Assembly: GCF_000422845.1 (NCBI RefSeq)
Contig: NZ_AUGV01000019.1
Location: 48,797-112,796 of the forward strand
Direction of reading: 5' to 3'
Origin: Oceanobacter kriegii DSM 6294
GTDB lineage: Bacteria; Pseudomonadota; Gammaproteobacteria; Pseudomonadales; Oceanobacteraceae
Length of the DNA stretch: 64,000 nucleotides
The translations under genes were made by a program, and so were the position numbers. Under the pieces are notes generated by a model. That model saw only the letters and a list, made by a program, of their open reading frames with translations. It was not told where the DNA came from and did not search any database. Of the stretch, positions 51,299 to 60,585 are shown piece after piece; the stretch's first letter is position 1, and the number at the start of each line of letters is the position of its first letter.

Positions 51299-53178
51299 CA
51301 GAACGCCCGTCCGAATTGATAACGAAACTTCAGGTATTTCTGGGCGTTGCTCAGAATCTGGAAAGCGTCCTTGAGGGTTCGGCGTTCAAAATCAGACAGG
51401 TTATCGGGCTCAATGCTGTTGTCCGGGTCACGACCCGCTTCCAGATCCAGCGCCTGATGACGAATCCGCACCATGGCGATCAGCTCCAGCGCATCGCGCA
51501 AATCGGCGCCGCTGCCCGGCGGCAAAATGTCGGCTTCGATCACGTCGTCGAGCCGATCAAACGAGTTGTGTGACTTGCTCGCCACCGCCAGCGCGTGCAC
51601 CCGAATCAAATCGGCCAGCGGTGCTGTACCGCGGCGTTTCATATTGATCGAGCGGCTGTGTTCACCGTCGGTTTCCATTACAAAGCCCTTGAAGAACCCC
51701 AGCGGCGGCGTTCGTCCCAGCGCACCACGGGCCATACAAGCGAGGAACTTGGGGCTACGGCTGGCTTTTTCTGCCACCAGCGCCGACAGCTGTTCAGCCC
51801 ATTGGGTTTCTCCCCACACCCCTTGCAGGTCGAAAAAGATAAAGCTGTTCAGCAACACTTCCTGCACCGGGTTGTTGATCCAGTCGAGGAAGCTGTCGCC
51901 CCACTGTTGCAAGGTTTTGCGCCACTTCGGGTTGGTCGCCATGATGCCGCCACGGCAGTAGGTGTAGCCGCAGGCATCGAGGCCGTCGCACACAAAGTTC
52001 GACAGCTTGATAAAGTAGTCTTCATGCAGCTTGGGGTCGTAGCGGTTATCCAGAATCAGGGCGTTGTCCTGATCGGTCACAATCAACTGCTCTTCCCGGG
52101 CCATCGAGCCCAGCGCCAGAAAGCAGTAGGGCACCGGCGGTGGCCCGAACTCTTCTTCCGCCATTTCCAGCAGCTTCTGCTTGAAGCTGCGACCAATTAC
52201 CGCCATTGCGGTGCCAATCATGTGGGAATTGGCGTCTTCCGCCACCATGCGACTGAAGCAATTGCGCACATCCGGTTGCAGTGCTTTCAGTTCATCCAGG
52301 CTTTGCGCACCAAAGATGCGGCGCACTACAAACAGGCTGTTTTGGGATTCGTAACGGATAACATCAGGCAGGGTAGCAACACCCACCGGCACGCCATGGC
52401 GCATCACGGGCAAATGATGAACGTTGAATCGCAGCATCATCAGCATTGCCTCGAACACAAACTGATTGTGCTCAACACTGGCAATGCGGGTACTCATGAT
52501 GTCTTCAACGCTGGAGTCGTAGGGCAAGCCTTCTGCCACCAGGCGGTTGCGAATGTCCTTGTCGGTAACAATACCCACCAGCCGGTTGGCCGCCAGCGGC
52601 TGATCATCGGACTCGGTTACCACCAAAGCGCAGCTGACGCTTTCCTCCGACATCTGGATCGCCACATCACGCACCGACAGGGTCACCGGTACCGTCAATG
52701 GCTCGCGCAACATCAGGGTTTCAACCGGGGCGCTCAGCAGCTGATTGCTGTCGGCCTGACGCGCCATCGCCTGGCGCAAACGGGTGCGGTCCTCCACCTC
52801 AACCTGATCGGCAAAGGTTTCGTATTCTTCAAACAGCTCGCTGAACAGCGGCTCGGGAATCAGATACACCAGCGTGTCTTCCAGCGCCTTGGCCGGAAAA
52901 CGAATCCGCTTGTTGCGCAACAAACCAAACTGGCCGAAATAATCCCCGGTCGTCAGTCGGTCGTACAGCTCGCCAGAACGACGATAGACCTCCACCGCAC
53001 CGCTACGGACGATGTACCAGTCGGTAATGGCTTCGCCAAAATTCAGAATCTGGGTACCGGCCTTAAAATAGGCCACATCGGTCTGGCTGGCAATGCGCTC
53101 AAGAATGGCGTTATCAAGATCCTTGAACGGATGATGCTGACGCAGGAATTCCAGAATTTCGATGTTTTCCGCCTGCAT
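51298..53178 (-). CDS. cNMP-binding, CBS and DUF294 nucleotidyltransferase protein
   Basis: 626 residues with three modules. An N-terminal cyclic-nucleotide-binding domain (about 10-130, DWYIVRSGAVEVYRR). A pair of CBS domains (about 150-280, VGIVTDKDIRNRLVAEGLPY). A DUF294 nucleotidyltransferase-like domain with a GSMAREEQLIVTDQDNALI core (about 350-372), followed by a DUF294_C helical domain. This architecture is known from GlnD-like signalling proteins without the uridylyltransferase partners. It is translationally linked to the DnaQ-like exonuclease downstream. Confidence 0.88.
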   Translation of the reverse strand: MQAENIEILEFLRQHHPFKDLDNAILERIASQTDVAYFKAGTQILNFGEAITDWYIVRSGAVEVYRRSGELYDRLTTGDYFGQFGLLRNKRIRFPAKALEDTLVYLIPEPLFSELFEEYETFADQVEVEDRTRLRQAMARQADSNQLLSAPVETLMLREPLTVPVTLSVRDVAIQMSEESVSCALVVTESDDQPLAANRLVGIVTDKDIRNRLVAEGLPYDSSVEDIMSTRIASVEHNQFVFEAMLMMLRFNVHHLPVMRHGVPVGVATLPDVIRYESQNSLFVVRRIFGAQSLDELKALQPDVRNCFSRMVAEDANSHMIGTAMAVIGRSFKQKLLEMAEEEFGPPPVPYCFLALGSMAREEQLIVTDQDNALILDNRYDPKLHEDYFIKLSNFVCDGLDACGYTYCRGGIMATNPKWRKTLQQWGDSFLDWINNPVQEVLLNSFIFFDLQGVWGETQWAEQLSALVAEKASRSPKFLACMARGALGRTPPLGFFKGFVMETDGEHSRSINMKRRGTAPLADLIRVHALAVASKSHNSFDRLDDVIEADILPPGSGADLRDALELIAMVRIRHQALDLEAGRDPDNSIEPDNLSDFERRTLKDAFQILSNAQKYLKFRYQFGRAF

Positions 53179-53290
53179 TCGGCACTCCCCTGATCAAACC
53201 CGGACACGAAACCTTATTGTGGCTGCCACGGTACCGGATAATGACCTGAATACGCCATCTTTGTGTGCGTTATGGCCAAATTTGAGGGCT

Positions 53291-54169
53291 TTAGCCAGCC
53301 GCCAGCAAAAAGCGCTTGATCGTCTGAATCTGATCCCGCGCCATCAAGGCCGGGGCATGGCCAATGCCCGCAAAGGTCGCCAGCTGTACGTTGTCCTGCG
53401 AGGCCATTTCACGGGCGGTTTCGGGTAGCAGCAAATCGGAGTCGCCACCCCGGATCAGCAACACATCGGTGGTCACGGCTTGCCAGATCGCCGACAGATC
53501 GACGTCGGTCATGGGCACGCCGGAAAAGGCGTTGGCAATGGCGGGGTCGTAGCGCAGTTGCAGCTTGCCATCACGCTCTTCCACGCTGTAACGGGTCAGG
53601 TGTTGCCATTGTTCATCGGTTAGCGGGCCAAACGAGGCGGCGATGTCGCGAATATAGGCTTCGGCGTCGTCCAAACTGTGAAAATCAGTGGATTTGCCAA
53701 CGTAGTCGGCCAGCCGGTCGAGGGAGGCTTTGGGGATAAAAAAGCCAACGTCGTTCATCACCAGCTTGCGCAGTGGGCAGATTGGCTGCGCCGCCAGCAT
53801 CATGCCGATCAGGCCGCCCATGGAAGTGCCAACCCAGTCAAACTCGCTGACGTCGTGTTTGACCATCAACTGCTGTAACAGCTGTTGCATTTGCGCCACG
53901 TACACCGGGTAACCGTAGTTCATCGGGTTGTGCAGCCATTCGCTGTCGCCGCGACCGGCAACGTCGGGACAAATCACCTGATAGTGTTCGGTCAGGGCTT
54001 GCGCCAGTGGATCAAAGTCACGGGCGTTGCGGGTCAGGCCGTGAACACAGAGTAATACTGGTGGGGCTTTGATGGAGGCGTCAGTGCAGGGCCAGCACAG
54101 ATAACTGCCCTGGCGAACGCCTTCCGGTGTCTGGTAGGTATAGCTGAGGGTATCGGCTTGCTGGGTCAT
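53291..54169 (-). CDS. Alpha/beta hydrolase
   Basis: 292-residue hydrolase with a canonical nucleophile elbow G-T-S-M-G (VGTSMGGLIGMMLA, near 106). The oxyanion strand is LLCVHGLTRNARDFD near 42. The catalytic Asp is probably in LLIRGGDSDLLLPE and the His in FAGIGHAPALM. ATG 54169 has GGAGA upstream. Related enzymes are esterases, haloalkane-type or carboxylic ester hydrolases; substrate is not assignable. Confidence 0.85.
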   Translation of the reverse strand: MTQQADTLSYTYQTPEGVRQGSYLCWPCTDASIKAPPVLLCVHGLTRNARDFDPLAQALTEHYQVICPDVAGRGDSEWLHNPMNYGYPVYVAQMQQLLQQLMVKHDVSEFDWVGTSMGGLIGMMLAAQPICPLRKLVMNDVGFFIPKASLDRLADYVGKSTDFHSLDDAEAYIRDIAASFGPLTDEQWQHLTRYSVEERDGKLQLRYDPAIANAFSGVPMTDVDLSAIWQAVTTDVLLIRGGDSDLLLPETAREMASQDNVQLATFAGIGHAPALMARDQIQTIKRFLLAAG

Positions 54170-54237
54170 GGCGGTCTCCGCGGTATTCCAGTTGGAATGA
54201 CTGTGAGCTGCCAGCAAGCGAATACCGGACGAACCGC

Positions 54238-54804
54238 TTAATTGTCGCTGCTTGCCGTTGGCAGTGGACGTTTCAGTGTCAGTGGACTGATGTTGTTACT
54301 GACCAGAATATCCATCGCCTTGTTCAATTTCGAGCGATTGGTGAAAGGACCAACGTACACCCGATTCCAGACGCCATTGCCGTTATCGCTGGCTTTCTGG
54401 TAGGCATCCAGCCCCAGCAACAGCAAGTTGGCGCGCATCCGATCGGCGTCTTCGCTGTTACGGAATGAACCGGCTTGCAAAATGTACTGGTATTGGGTGG
54501 CTGCGCCTTTGGGCGTCGACTTGTAAGCCTCGACCTTGGGCGCTTCGACTTTCTGTTCTTCCAGCAGCTTGTAGAAATCGTAAGCGGCCTGGCTTTCCTC
54601 ACCCATCGACTCGGCGGCTTTTTCTGCCATCTTGTCACGCGCGCGATCAATGCCCTGCTGCAACACACTGCGGGCGTCGCCCTGCACCGCTTCCATTTCA
54701 TCGCTGGACGGCTGGGTGTTCAGGTATATCAGGAATCCGGCAAAGGCAATGGCACATGCGGGAGTGGTCACCCATAACCAACCGGGGATTCGGCTTTCAG
54801 ACAT
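54238..54804 (-). CDS. SPOR-domain membrane protein (FtsN-like)
   Basis: 188 residues with one N-terminal helix (about 9-29, WLWVTTPACAIAFAGFLIYL), a charged, partly coiled-coil linker (about 35-95), and a C-terminal SPOR domain (about 105-180, YQYILQAGSFRNSEDADRM). It binds denuded septal glycan and probably takes part in division or cell-envelope remodelling. The argS-SPOR pairing is typical of Pseudomonas-like genomes. It lies 74 bases downstream of argS. Confidence 0.85.
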   Translation of the reverse strand: MSESRIPGWLWVTTPACAIAFAGFLIYLNTQPSSDEMEAVQGDARSVLQQGIDRARDKMAEKAAESMGEESQAAYDFYKLLEEQKVEAPKVEAYKSTPKGAATQYQYILQAGSFRNSEDADRMRANLLLLGLDAYQKASDNGNGVWNRVYVGPFTNRSKLNKAMDILVSNNISPLTLKRPLPTASSDN

Positions 54805-54878
54805 ATCGACTTCCTGCTGCGTGCTTCTGCTACGGCGTGTCAGGCGGCCATATTAACCAGCCGCCATGACCGTCACGT

Positions 54879-56564
54879 TTACATTTCTTCCGGCGCGCTT
54901 ACACCCAACAGGTACAGACCGTTGGCCAGCACCTGGCGCACAGACTCCGCCAGGGTTAGACGGGCATTACGAACGCCTTCGTCTTCCACCAGGGTTTTCT
55001 CGGAGTTGTAGTAGGTGTGGAAATCACCCGCCAGTTCCTTCAGGTAGTTGGCCACCTGATGCGGTTCGTTGGCCTTACCAGCGGCTTTAACCACTTCAGG
55101 GAAACGACCCAGTTTTACAATCAGTTCTTTCTCGGAATCCAGTTCCAGTTTGTCCAGTGCCGCCAGACCGGTTTCCTTGTTCCAGCTCCAGCCAGCGTCA
55201 TCCAGCTTGCGGAAGATGGAGCACACGCGCGCGTGAGCGTACTGAATATAGTACACAGGGTTGTCGGAGGACTGTTCGCGGGCCAAATCGATGTCGAAGG
55301 TCAATTGACCATCGGCCTTACGAGCGGCCAGGAAGTAACGGGTGGCATCACGGCCCACTTCGTCGATCAGGTCACGCAGGGTCACATAGCTGCCGGCACG
55401 CTTGGAGATTTTCACTTCTTCGCCACCACGCATTACGGTCACCATCTGGTGCAGTACGTAGTCTGGCCAGCCCTGTGGGATACCGGCGTTCAGTGCCTGC
55501 AAGCCGGCACGTACACGGGTAATGGTGGAGTGATGGTCAGCACCTTGCTCGTTCACCACGCGGGAGAAACCACGCTGCCACTTGTTCAGGTGGTAAGCCA
55601 CGTCTGGTACGAAGTAGGTGTAGCCGCCATCTGTCTTGCGCATAACGCGGTCTTTGTCATCGCCGAAGTCGGTTGTACGCAGCCACAGCGCGCCGCCGTC
55701 TTCGTAGGTGTAACCGTTGTTGATCAGGGTCTGAACGGCTTCTTCAACCTTGCCTTCGGTGTACAGGGAAGACTCAAGGAAGTAGACATCGAAATCGACA
55801 CCAAAGGCTTTCAGGTCGAGATCCTGTTCACGACGCAGGTACGCTACGGCGAAGTGACGGATCGCATCGAGGTCGTCGGCATCCTTGGCGCCAGTGAAAG
55901 ACTGGTCTTCGGACTCAACGGTGTCGCCGTTCATATAGCTGTTGGCCAGATCGACGATGTATTCACCGCGGTAGCCATCGGCAGGCCAGCTTTCGTCATC
56001 CGGCGTCAGGCCTTTGCAACGAGCCTGTACAGACAGTGCCAGGTTATTGATCTGGGCACCGGCGTCGTTGTAGTAGAACTCACGGGTAACGTCCCAACCG
56101 TTGGCTTCCAGCAAACGACAAATACAGTCGCCTACCGCAGCGCCACGACCGTGACCAATGTGCAGCGGGCCAGTCGGGTTGGCAGATACGAACTCAACCT
56201 GCACCTTTTTGCCTTCGCCGGAATTGTTGCGGCCGTAGGCGTCGCCTGCTTCCAGTACGGCTTTCACCAGAGACGCGGTGGATTCCTGGCTGAGGAAGAA
56301 GTTGATAAAGCCAGGACCGGCGATTTCCACTTTTTCCACCAGCGTGTTCTCAGGCAGGGCTGCCACCAGCAAATCGGCCAGATCACGCGGCTTTTTGCCA
56401 GCAGGCTTGGCCAGCATCATGGCCAGGTTAGTGGCCAGATCGCCGTGCGCTTTGTCGCGGGTGTTTTCAATTTGAATTCGGGGTTCGAAATCAGCTGGCA
56501 GGACGGCGTCCTGTTTCAGTTGAACAACAGCAGCAGACAATAACTCGGCGATTTGCGGTTTCAT
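54879..56564 (-). CDS. argS: Arginyl-tRNA synthetase ArgS
   Basis: Class I synthetase charging tRNA-Arg. It has 561 residues. It has an N-terminal Add-1 domain, the HIGH motif in [18 protein letters not shown] (near 130), a KMSKS-like segment [11 protein letters not shown], and a C-terminal anticodon-binding DALR domain ([12 protein letters not shown] onward). Confidence 0.97.
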   Translation of the reverse strand: MKPQIAELLSAAVVQLKQDAVLPADFEPRIQIENTRDKAHGDLATNLAMMLAKPAGKKPRDLADLLVAALPENTLVEKVEIAGPGFINFFLSQESTASLVKAVLEAGDAYGRNNSGEGKKVQVEFVSANPTGPLHIGHGRGAAVGDCICRLLEANGWDVTREFYYNDAGAQINNLALSVQARCKGLTPDDESWPADGYRGEYIVDLANSYMNGDTVESEDQSFTGAKDADDLDAIRHFAVAYLRREQDLDLKAFGVDFDVYFLESSLYTEGKVEEAVQTLINNGYTYEDGGALWLRTTDFGDDKDRVMRKTDGGYTYFVPDVAYHLNKWQRGFSRVVNEQGADHHSTITRVRAGLQALNAGIPQGWPDYVLHQMVTVMRGGEEVKISKRAGSYVTLRDLIDEVGRDATRYFLAARKADGQLTFDIDLAREQSSDNPVYYIQYAHARVCSIFRKLDDAGWSWNKETGLAALDKLELDSEKELIVKLGRFPEVVKAAGKANEPHQVANYLKELAGDFHTYYNSEKTLVEDEGVRNARLTLAESVRQVLANGLYLLGVSAPEEM

Positions 56565-56843
56565 AAGCAGGGAATCAGATCTGGTATTAGAAGAAGGGGC
56601 GGGAGTATCTCAAATTCAGCCCGTCGGGTGAAGAATAGCCGTTGCTGTTTGGTCAATAGCAACGACTGTCTTACATAACTCCGACAACCTTCTGACAACA
56701 TGCAGCGACCGCCACTGGCGGCTTATGACTCACGCCATTTTCTGACAACAGCCATCCAAAGGGCGCAACAGACCACCCGGAAACAGCGAACATTTCCGCC
56801 GTTTTGTGGCTTATTAACCCGCTATCCTGAATTTATTCATGAG
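56565..56843. other. argS leader and non-coding DNA
   Basis: The first part of an 885-base gap between argS and ilvD. No gene or RNA is supported. It carries the argS promoter, not localised by eye. Confidence 0.5.
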
Positions 56844-57208
56844 TTATTCACAGCCTTGTGACTTGACAGCCTGTCCTTATCCACATTTCCACCCAGCTCT
56901 GGCAACGGCGACTATTGATCGATTTTCAAACAACCACTGTGCATATTTCAGGCCTGAAAAAGCCATTTTAAGGCCCGGTTTTTCCCTTGCTCAGCCGCGC
57001 CATCTCGGGCTTTTTGCAGGCTTTTGATTTTATTGGGATTTTAGAAAGGCAATTGGTAATAACCACAAACCGCCGGATTGATCAAAAAACGTACGAATCC
57101 AACCACAGACCCGTAGTATCGGTGTTCTGGGCCATTGCCCCAAAGTTATCCCGACTTTTATCCACAGAAACACTGGATAACTGTGAATGACCGCCTGCTT
57201 GTCCACAT
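56844..57208. other. Cluster of DnaA boxes with AT-rich segment
   Basis: Three perfect TTATNCACA boxes in one orientation: TTATTCACA (56844-56852), TTATCCACA (56877-56885) and TTATCCACA (57158-57166). A near match TTGTCCACA lies at 57200-57208 and weaker ones nearby. A 14-bp palindrome TTTCAGGCCTGAAA is at 56946-56959. An AT-rich stretch (about 57018-57068) and GATC sites are between the boxes. The content resembles a replication origin or DnaA-titration site, but dnaA, dnaN, rpmH or mnmG are not adjacent. Confidence 0.55.
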
Positions 57209-57449
57209 CACGGCCGCTGACCGGGACAAGCGGCCAAAGCCACATAGCACTCTGGCGCTGTTGCAATAATCATCAGCACAGACTGCGTAGCGGCGCGGCT
57301 TTTGATAAACTATCGGCCTTTCGCCATTCGGGCCCCCGCCGTCGGCTCCATCCAGACCCGACTCGCAGCCCAGCGGCCCAAAATAATAGCTGCTTCACCT
57401 GAGTGCCAAGCAGCTGCCTGCAACCTGAAACGCAGTAAAGAGAGACATC

Positions 57450-59285
57450 ATGCCTGAGTATCGTTCCAAGACTTCCACCGGCGGTCGTAATATGGCCGGC
57501 GCTCGTGCCCTGTGGCGCGCCACCGGCATGAAGGATGAGGACTTCCACAAGCCGATCATCGCCGTTGCGAACTCATTTACCCAGTTTGTACCGGGCCACG
57601 TACACCTGAAAGACCTGGGTCAGCTGGTTTCCCGTGAGATAGAACGAGCCGGTGGTGTGGCCAAGGAATTCAACACCATCGCCGTGGACGACGGTATCGC
57701 CATGGGTCACGACGGCATGCTGTACAGCCTGCCATCCCGCGAAATCATCGCCGACTCGGTGGAATACATGGTCAATGCCCACTGTGCGGATGCCATCGTC
57801 TGTATTTCCAACTGCGACAAAATCACCCCGGGAATGCTGCTCGCTTCCCTGCGCCTGAACATCCCGGTGATCTTTGTATCCGGCGGCCCAATGGAAGCCG
57901 GTAAGACCAAGCTGTCCGAGCACAAGCTGGACCTGGTTGATGCCATGGTGATCGCGGCAGATGACTCCGCTTCTGACGAGAAAGTGGCTGAATACGAGCG
58001 CAGCGCGTGCCCGACCTGTGGCTCCTGCTCCGGTATGTTCACCGCCAACTCCATGAACTGTCTGACTGAAGCGCTGGGTCTGGCGTTGCCGGGCAACGGT
58101 TCGGTACTGGCTACCCACGCCGACCGCGAACAACTGTTCCTGGAAGCCGGCCGCAAGATCGTTGAAATCGCCAAGCGTTACTACGATCAGGACGACGAAT
58201 CCGTCCTGCCGCGCTCCATCGCCAGCTTCAAGGCGTTTGAAAACGCCATGACCCTCGACATCGTGATGGGCGGTTCCACCAACACCATCCTGCACTTGCT
58301 GGCTGCTGCCCAGGAAGCCGAAGTCGACTTCGACCTGAAAGACATCGACCGTTTGTCACGCGTGGTTCCTCAGCTGTGTAAAGTGGCACCGAACTCGCCG
58401 CTGTACCACATGGAAGACGTTCACCGTGCCGGTGGCATCATGGGTATTCTGGGCGAAATCGATCGCGCCGGTCTGCTGCACAACGACCTGCCAACGGTTC
58501 ACAGCGCGACCATGAAAGACGCACTGGACAAGTGGGACATCATGCGCAACCCAAGCGAAGAGGTCGTGCAGTTCTACAAAGCGGGCCCTGCTGGTATCCC
58601 GACGCAAACCGCATTCAGCCAAAGCACTCGCTGGCCAACGCTGGACGGCGACCGTGAAAACGGCTGTATCCGCAGCATCGACAACGCCTACTCATTGGAA
58701 GGCGGTCTGGCAGTTCTGTACGGCAACATCGCCCTCGATGGCTGTGTGGTGAAAACCGCTGGTGTGGATGAATCCATCCATGTCTTCCAGGGCCGTGCGC
58801 GTATTTTCGAAAGCCAGGACGATGCCGTTAAGGGCATTCTGAGCGATGAAATCGTTGCCGGTGATATTGTCATCATCCGCTACGAAGGCCCGAAAGGTGG
58901 CCCAGGCATGCAGGAAATGCTGTACCCGACCTCCTACCTGAAGTCCAAAGGCCTGGGTAAAGAGTGTGCACTGCTGACTGACGGTCGCTTCTCCGGCGGT
59001 ACCTCTGGTCTGTCCATCGGTCACTGCTCTCCGGAAGCCGCGTCTGGTGGTGCCATCGGCCTGCTGAAAGACGGCGATATCATCAACATCGATATCCCGA
59101 ACCGCTCTATTAATGTGGATCTCAGCGCGGAAGAACTGGATCAGCGTCGCGCAGAGCAAGACGCCATCGGCTGGAAACCGGCAGAACAGCGCCCTCGTAA
59201 AGTCAGCACCGCCCTGAAGGCCTACGCCAAGTTCGCCACCAGTGCTGACAAGGGTGCCGTTCGTGACAAATCCATGCTGGACTGA
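57450..59285 (+). CDS. ilvD: Dihydroxy-acid dehydratase IlvD
   Basis: Fe-S enzyme that dehydrates 2,3-dihydroxy acids in valine, isoleucine and leucine synthesis. It has 611 residues. The cluster ligands are in [13 protein letters not shown] and [17 protein letters not shown]. The C-terminal [20 protein letters not shown] is the second family signature. AGAGAG precedes the ATG by about 6 bases. Confidence 0.97.
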   Translation: MPEYRSKTSTGGRNMAGARALWRATGMKDEDFHKPIIAVANSFTQFVPGHVHLKDLGQLVSREIERAGGVAKEFNTIAVDDGIAMGHDGMLYSLPSREIIADSVEYMVNAHCADAIVCISNCDKITPGMLLASLRLNIPVIFVSGGPMEAGKTKLSEHKLDLVDAMVIAADDSASDEKVAEYERSACPTCGSCSGMFTANSMNCLTEALGLALPGNGSVLATHADREQLFLEAGRKIVEIAKRYYDQDDESVLPRSIASFKAFENAMTLDIVMGGSTNTILHLLAAAQEAEVDFDLKDIDRLSRVVPQLCKVAPNSPLYHMEDVHRAGGIMGILGEIDRAGLLHNDLPTVHSATMKDALDKWDIMRNPSEEVVQFYKAGPAGIPTQTAFSQSTRWPTLDGDRENGCIRSIDNAYSLEGGLAVLYGNIALDGCVVKTAGVDESIHVFQGRARIFESQDDAVKGILSDEIVAGDIVIIRYEGPKGGPGMQEMLYPTSYLKSKGLGKECALLTDGRFSGGTSGLSIGHCSPEAASGGAIGLLKDGDIINIDIPNRSINVDLSAEELDQRRAEQDAIGWKPAEQRPRKVSTALKAYAKFATSADKGAVRDKSMLD

Positions 59286-59401
59286 TCAGAATAAGGAAAC
59301 TGATCACATTTCGGTCAGTCTCAGAGTGACTATTCTGAGCTGACCTACTTGACGACGATGCGGCATAACGACTGTGCCGTATCGTGAGGATTCCGACCCC
59401 G

Positions 59402-60454
59402 ATGTACTTCAAGATCGACCCGCTCAAATCGCTGCTGCTGGCACTGACCGTTTCTGCCACCCTGATCTCCAGTGGCTGTGCGACCCGCCATATTGCCAAT
59501 GAAGACAGCCTTGAAAGCCAGGCTGCCATTCGCGCCGAGCAACTGACCGGTAATACCCAATCGGCTCTCGATAAAGCCGAAGAAGCCATCGCAAAAGCCA
59601 AGGGCGAAAACTACGCCTTGCTGACGCCGTTGCACTGGCAGCAAATGAACGACGCCATCAAGCTGGCTCGCAAGGAAGACCTGGCCTCCAACAGCGAAGC
59701 CTCCGTCGCGGCATCCGCTCGGGTGCTGACTCTGGCCGAAAGCGCCGAAATCACTCGTATACAAGTGCAGGATTTGCTGTCGCAGGTATTGCGCCAGAAA
59801 GCCGTGCTGGATGATGTGAAGGCCGACAAGGTGCTGCCGAAAGAATACCGCGCCATTCGCAACCAGATTATGGATCTGGCCCGTCTGATCGAAGCTGGCA
59901 AAGCCGCAAAAATCGATGGTGATATTAACGACCTGATGGCCGATATGGACGAGCTGGAACGCGACACCATGCTGGAAATCCACTGGCGTCCGGCCCTGCA
60001 AACCCTCGCCAAGGCCGAGAAAGAAGGGGTTGATGACTACGCTCCGGAAACCTTCAGCGATGCCGAAGCCATCACCGAGGAAGCTGAAGACACCATCCGC
60101 GAACAGTACAGCAATCGCCAGTTGTCCACCGATGTGGGTCTGCGTGCACTGCGAGCGGCCCAGCATGCCTTGTACATCGGCCGTGAAGCCGAAAGCATCA
60201 TCAACATGGACATAGATGACGCCGAGCATGCCGCACTGCGATTTGAAAGCTACCTGCATCAGCTGGCAGAGGCCCTGAACGCCGGTGATCTGCGCAACAT
60301 GGCATTTCTGGATCAAACCCTGGCACTGGTGCAAAAAGCCCGTGAGCAGGCCGACAGCATCCGTCAGCCACTGCAGCAGCGCATTCAACAGCTGGAAGCC
60401 CAGTTGCAGGCCATCCAGAACCCGGAAGCAGCCCAGGCGCCACAAAACCCGTAA
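59402..60454 (+). CDS. Coiled-coil outer-membrane lipoprotein, unknown function
   Basis: 350 residues from ATG 59402 (AGGA upstream; GTG 59384 is an alternative). A signal peptide ends SSGCATRH, so Cys27 is probably lipidated, although the lipobox is not ideal. The rest is almost entirely alpha-helical and rich in Ala, Glu and Lys, with long heptad-like stretches (about 45-110, 140-210, 285-345). It ends in Gln/Pro/Ala-rich sequence. It resembles no named family that I recognise; Lpp-like or envelope-spanning lipoproteins are possible. It stands alone after ilvD. Confidence 0.65.
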   Translation: MYFKIDPLKSLLLALTVSATLISSGCATRHIANEDSLESQAAIRAEQLTGNTQSALDKAEEAIAKAKGENYALLTPLHWQQMNDAIKLARKEDLASNSEASVAASARVLTLAESAEITRIQVQDLLSQVLRQKAVLDDVKADKVLPKEYRAIRNQIMDLARLIEAGKAAKIDGDINDLMADMDELERDTMLEIHWRPALQTLAKAEKEGVDDYAPETFSDAEAITEEAEDTIREQYSNRQLSTDVGLRALRAAQHALYIGREAESIINMDIDDAEHAALRFESYLHQLAEALNAGDLRNMAFLDQTLALVQKAREQADSIRQPLQQRIQQLEAQLQAIQNPEAAQAPQNP

Positions 60455-60467
60455 CCGTTGTTAACAC

Positions 60468-60530
60468 AGAGCACTGGACAACTCAGTGCTCTTGCCAAAC
60501 CAAACAGGGCCAGCATGGCGGCCCTGTTTG
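60468..60530. terminator. Hairpins between the lipoprotein gene and modF
   Basis: GAGCACT/AGTGCTC (60468-60490) is followed by AAACAGGGCC/GGCCCTGTTT (60502-60529). The second stem has an A run on one side and T-rich sequence on the other, so it can end transcription from both converging genes. Confidence 0.75.
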
Positions 60531-60585
60531 TTTCTGAGGCTTGAGATTCTGGAGTTTGGAGTCAGAGAGATTTCTGACCCGACAG

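Noticed and set aside
51595..53193. 532-residue plus-strand open frame opposite the DUF294 gene
   Set aside because: Antisense to a well-supported cNMP/CBS/DUF294 protein; rich in His and Gln, no motif.
55017..56543. 508-residue plus-strand open frame opposite argS
   Set aside because: Antisense shadow of argS, which carries HIGH and the KMSKS-like motif.
56839..57190. Short frames of 62-67 codons in the argS-ilvD gap
   Set aside because: No motif, no good ribosome-binding site, and they overlap the DnaA-box cluster.
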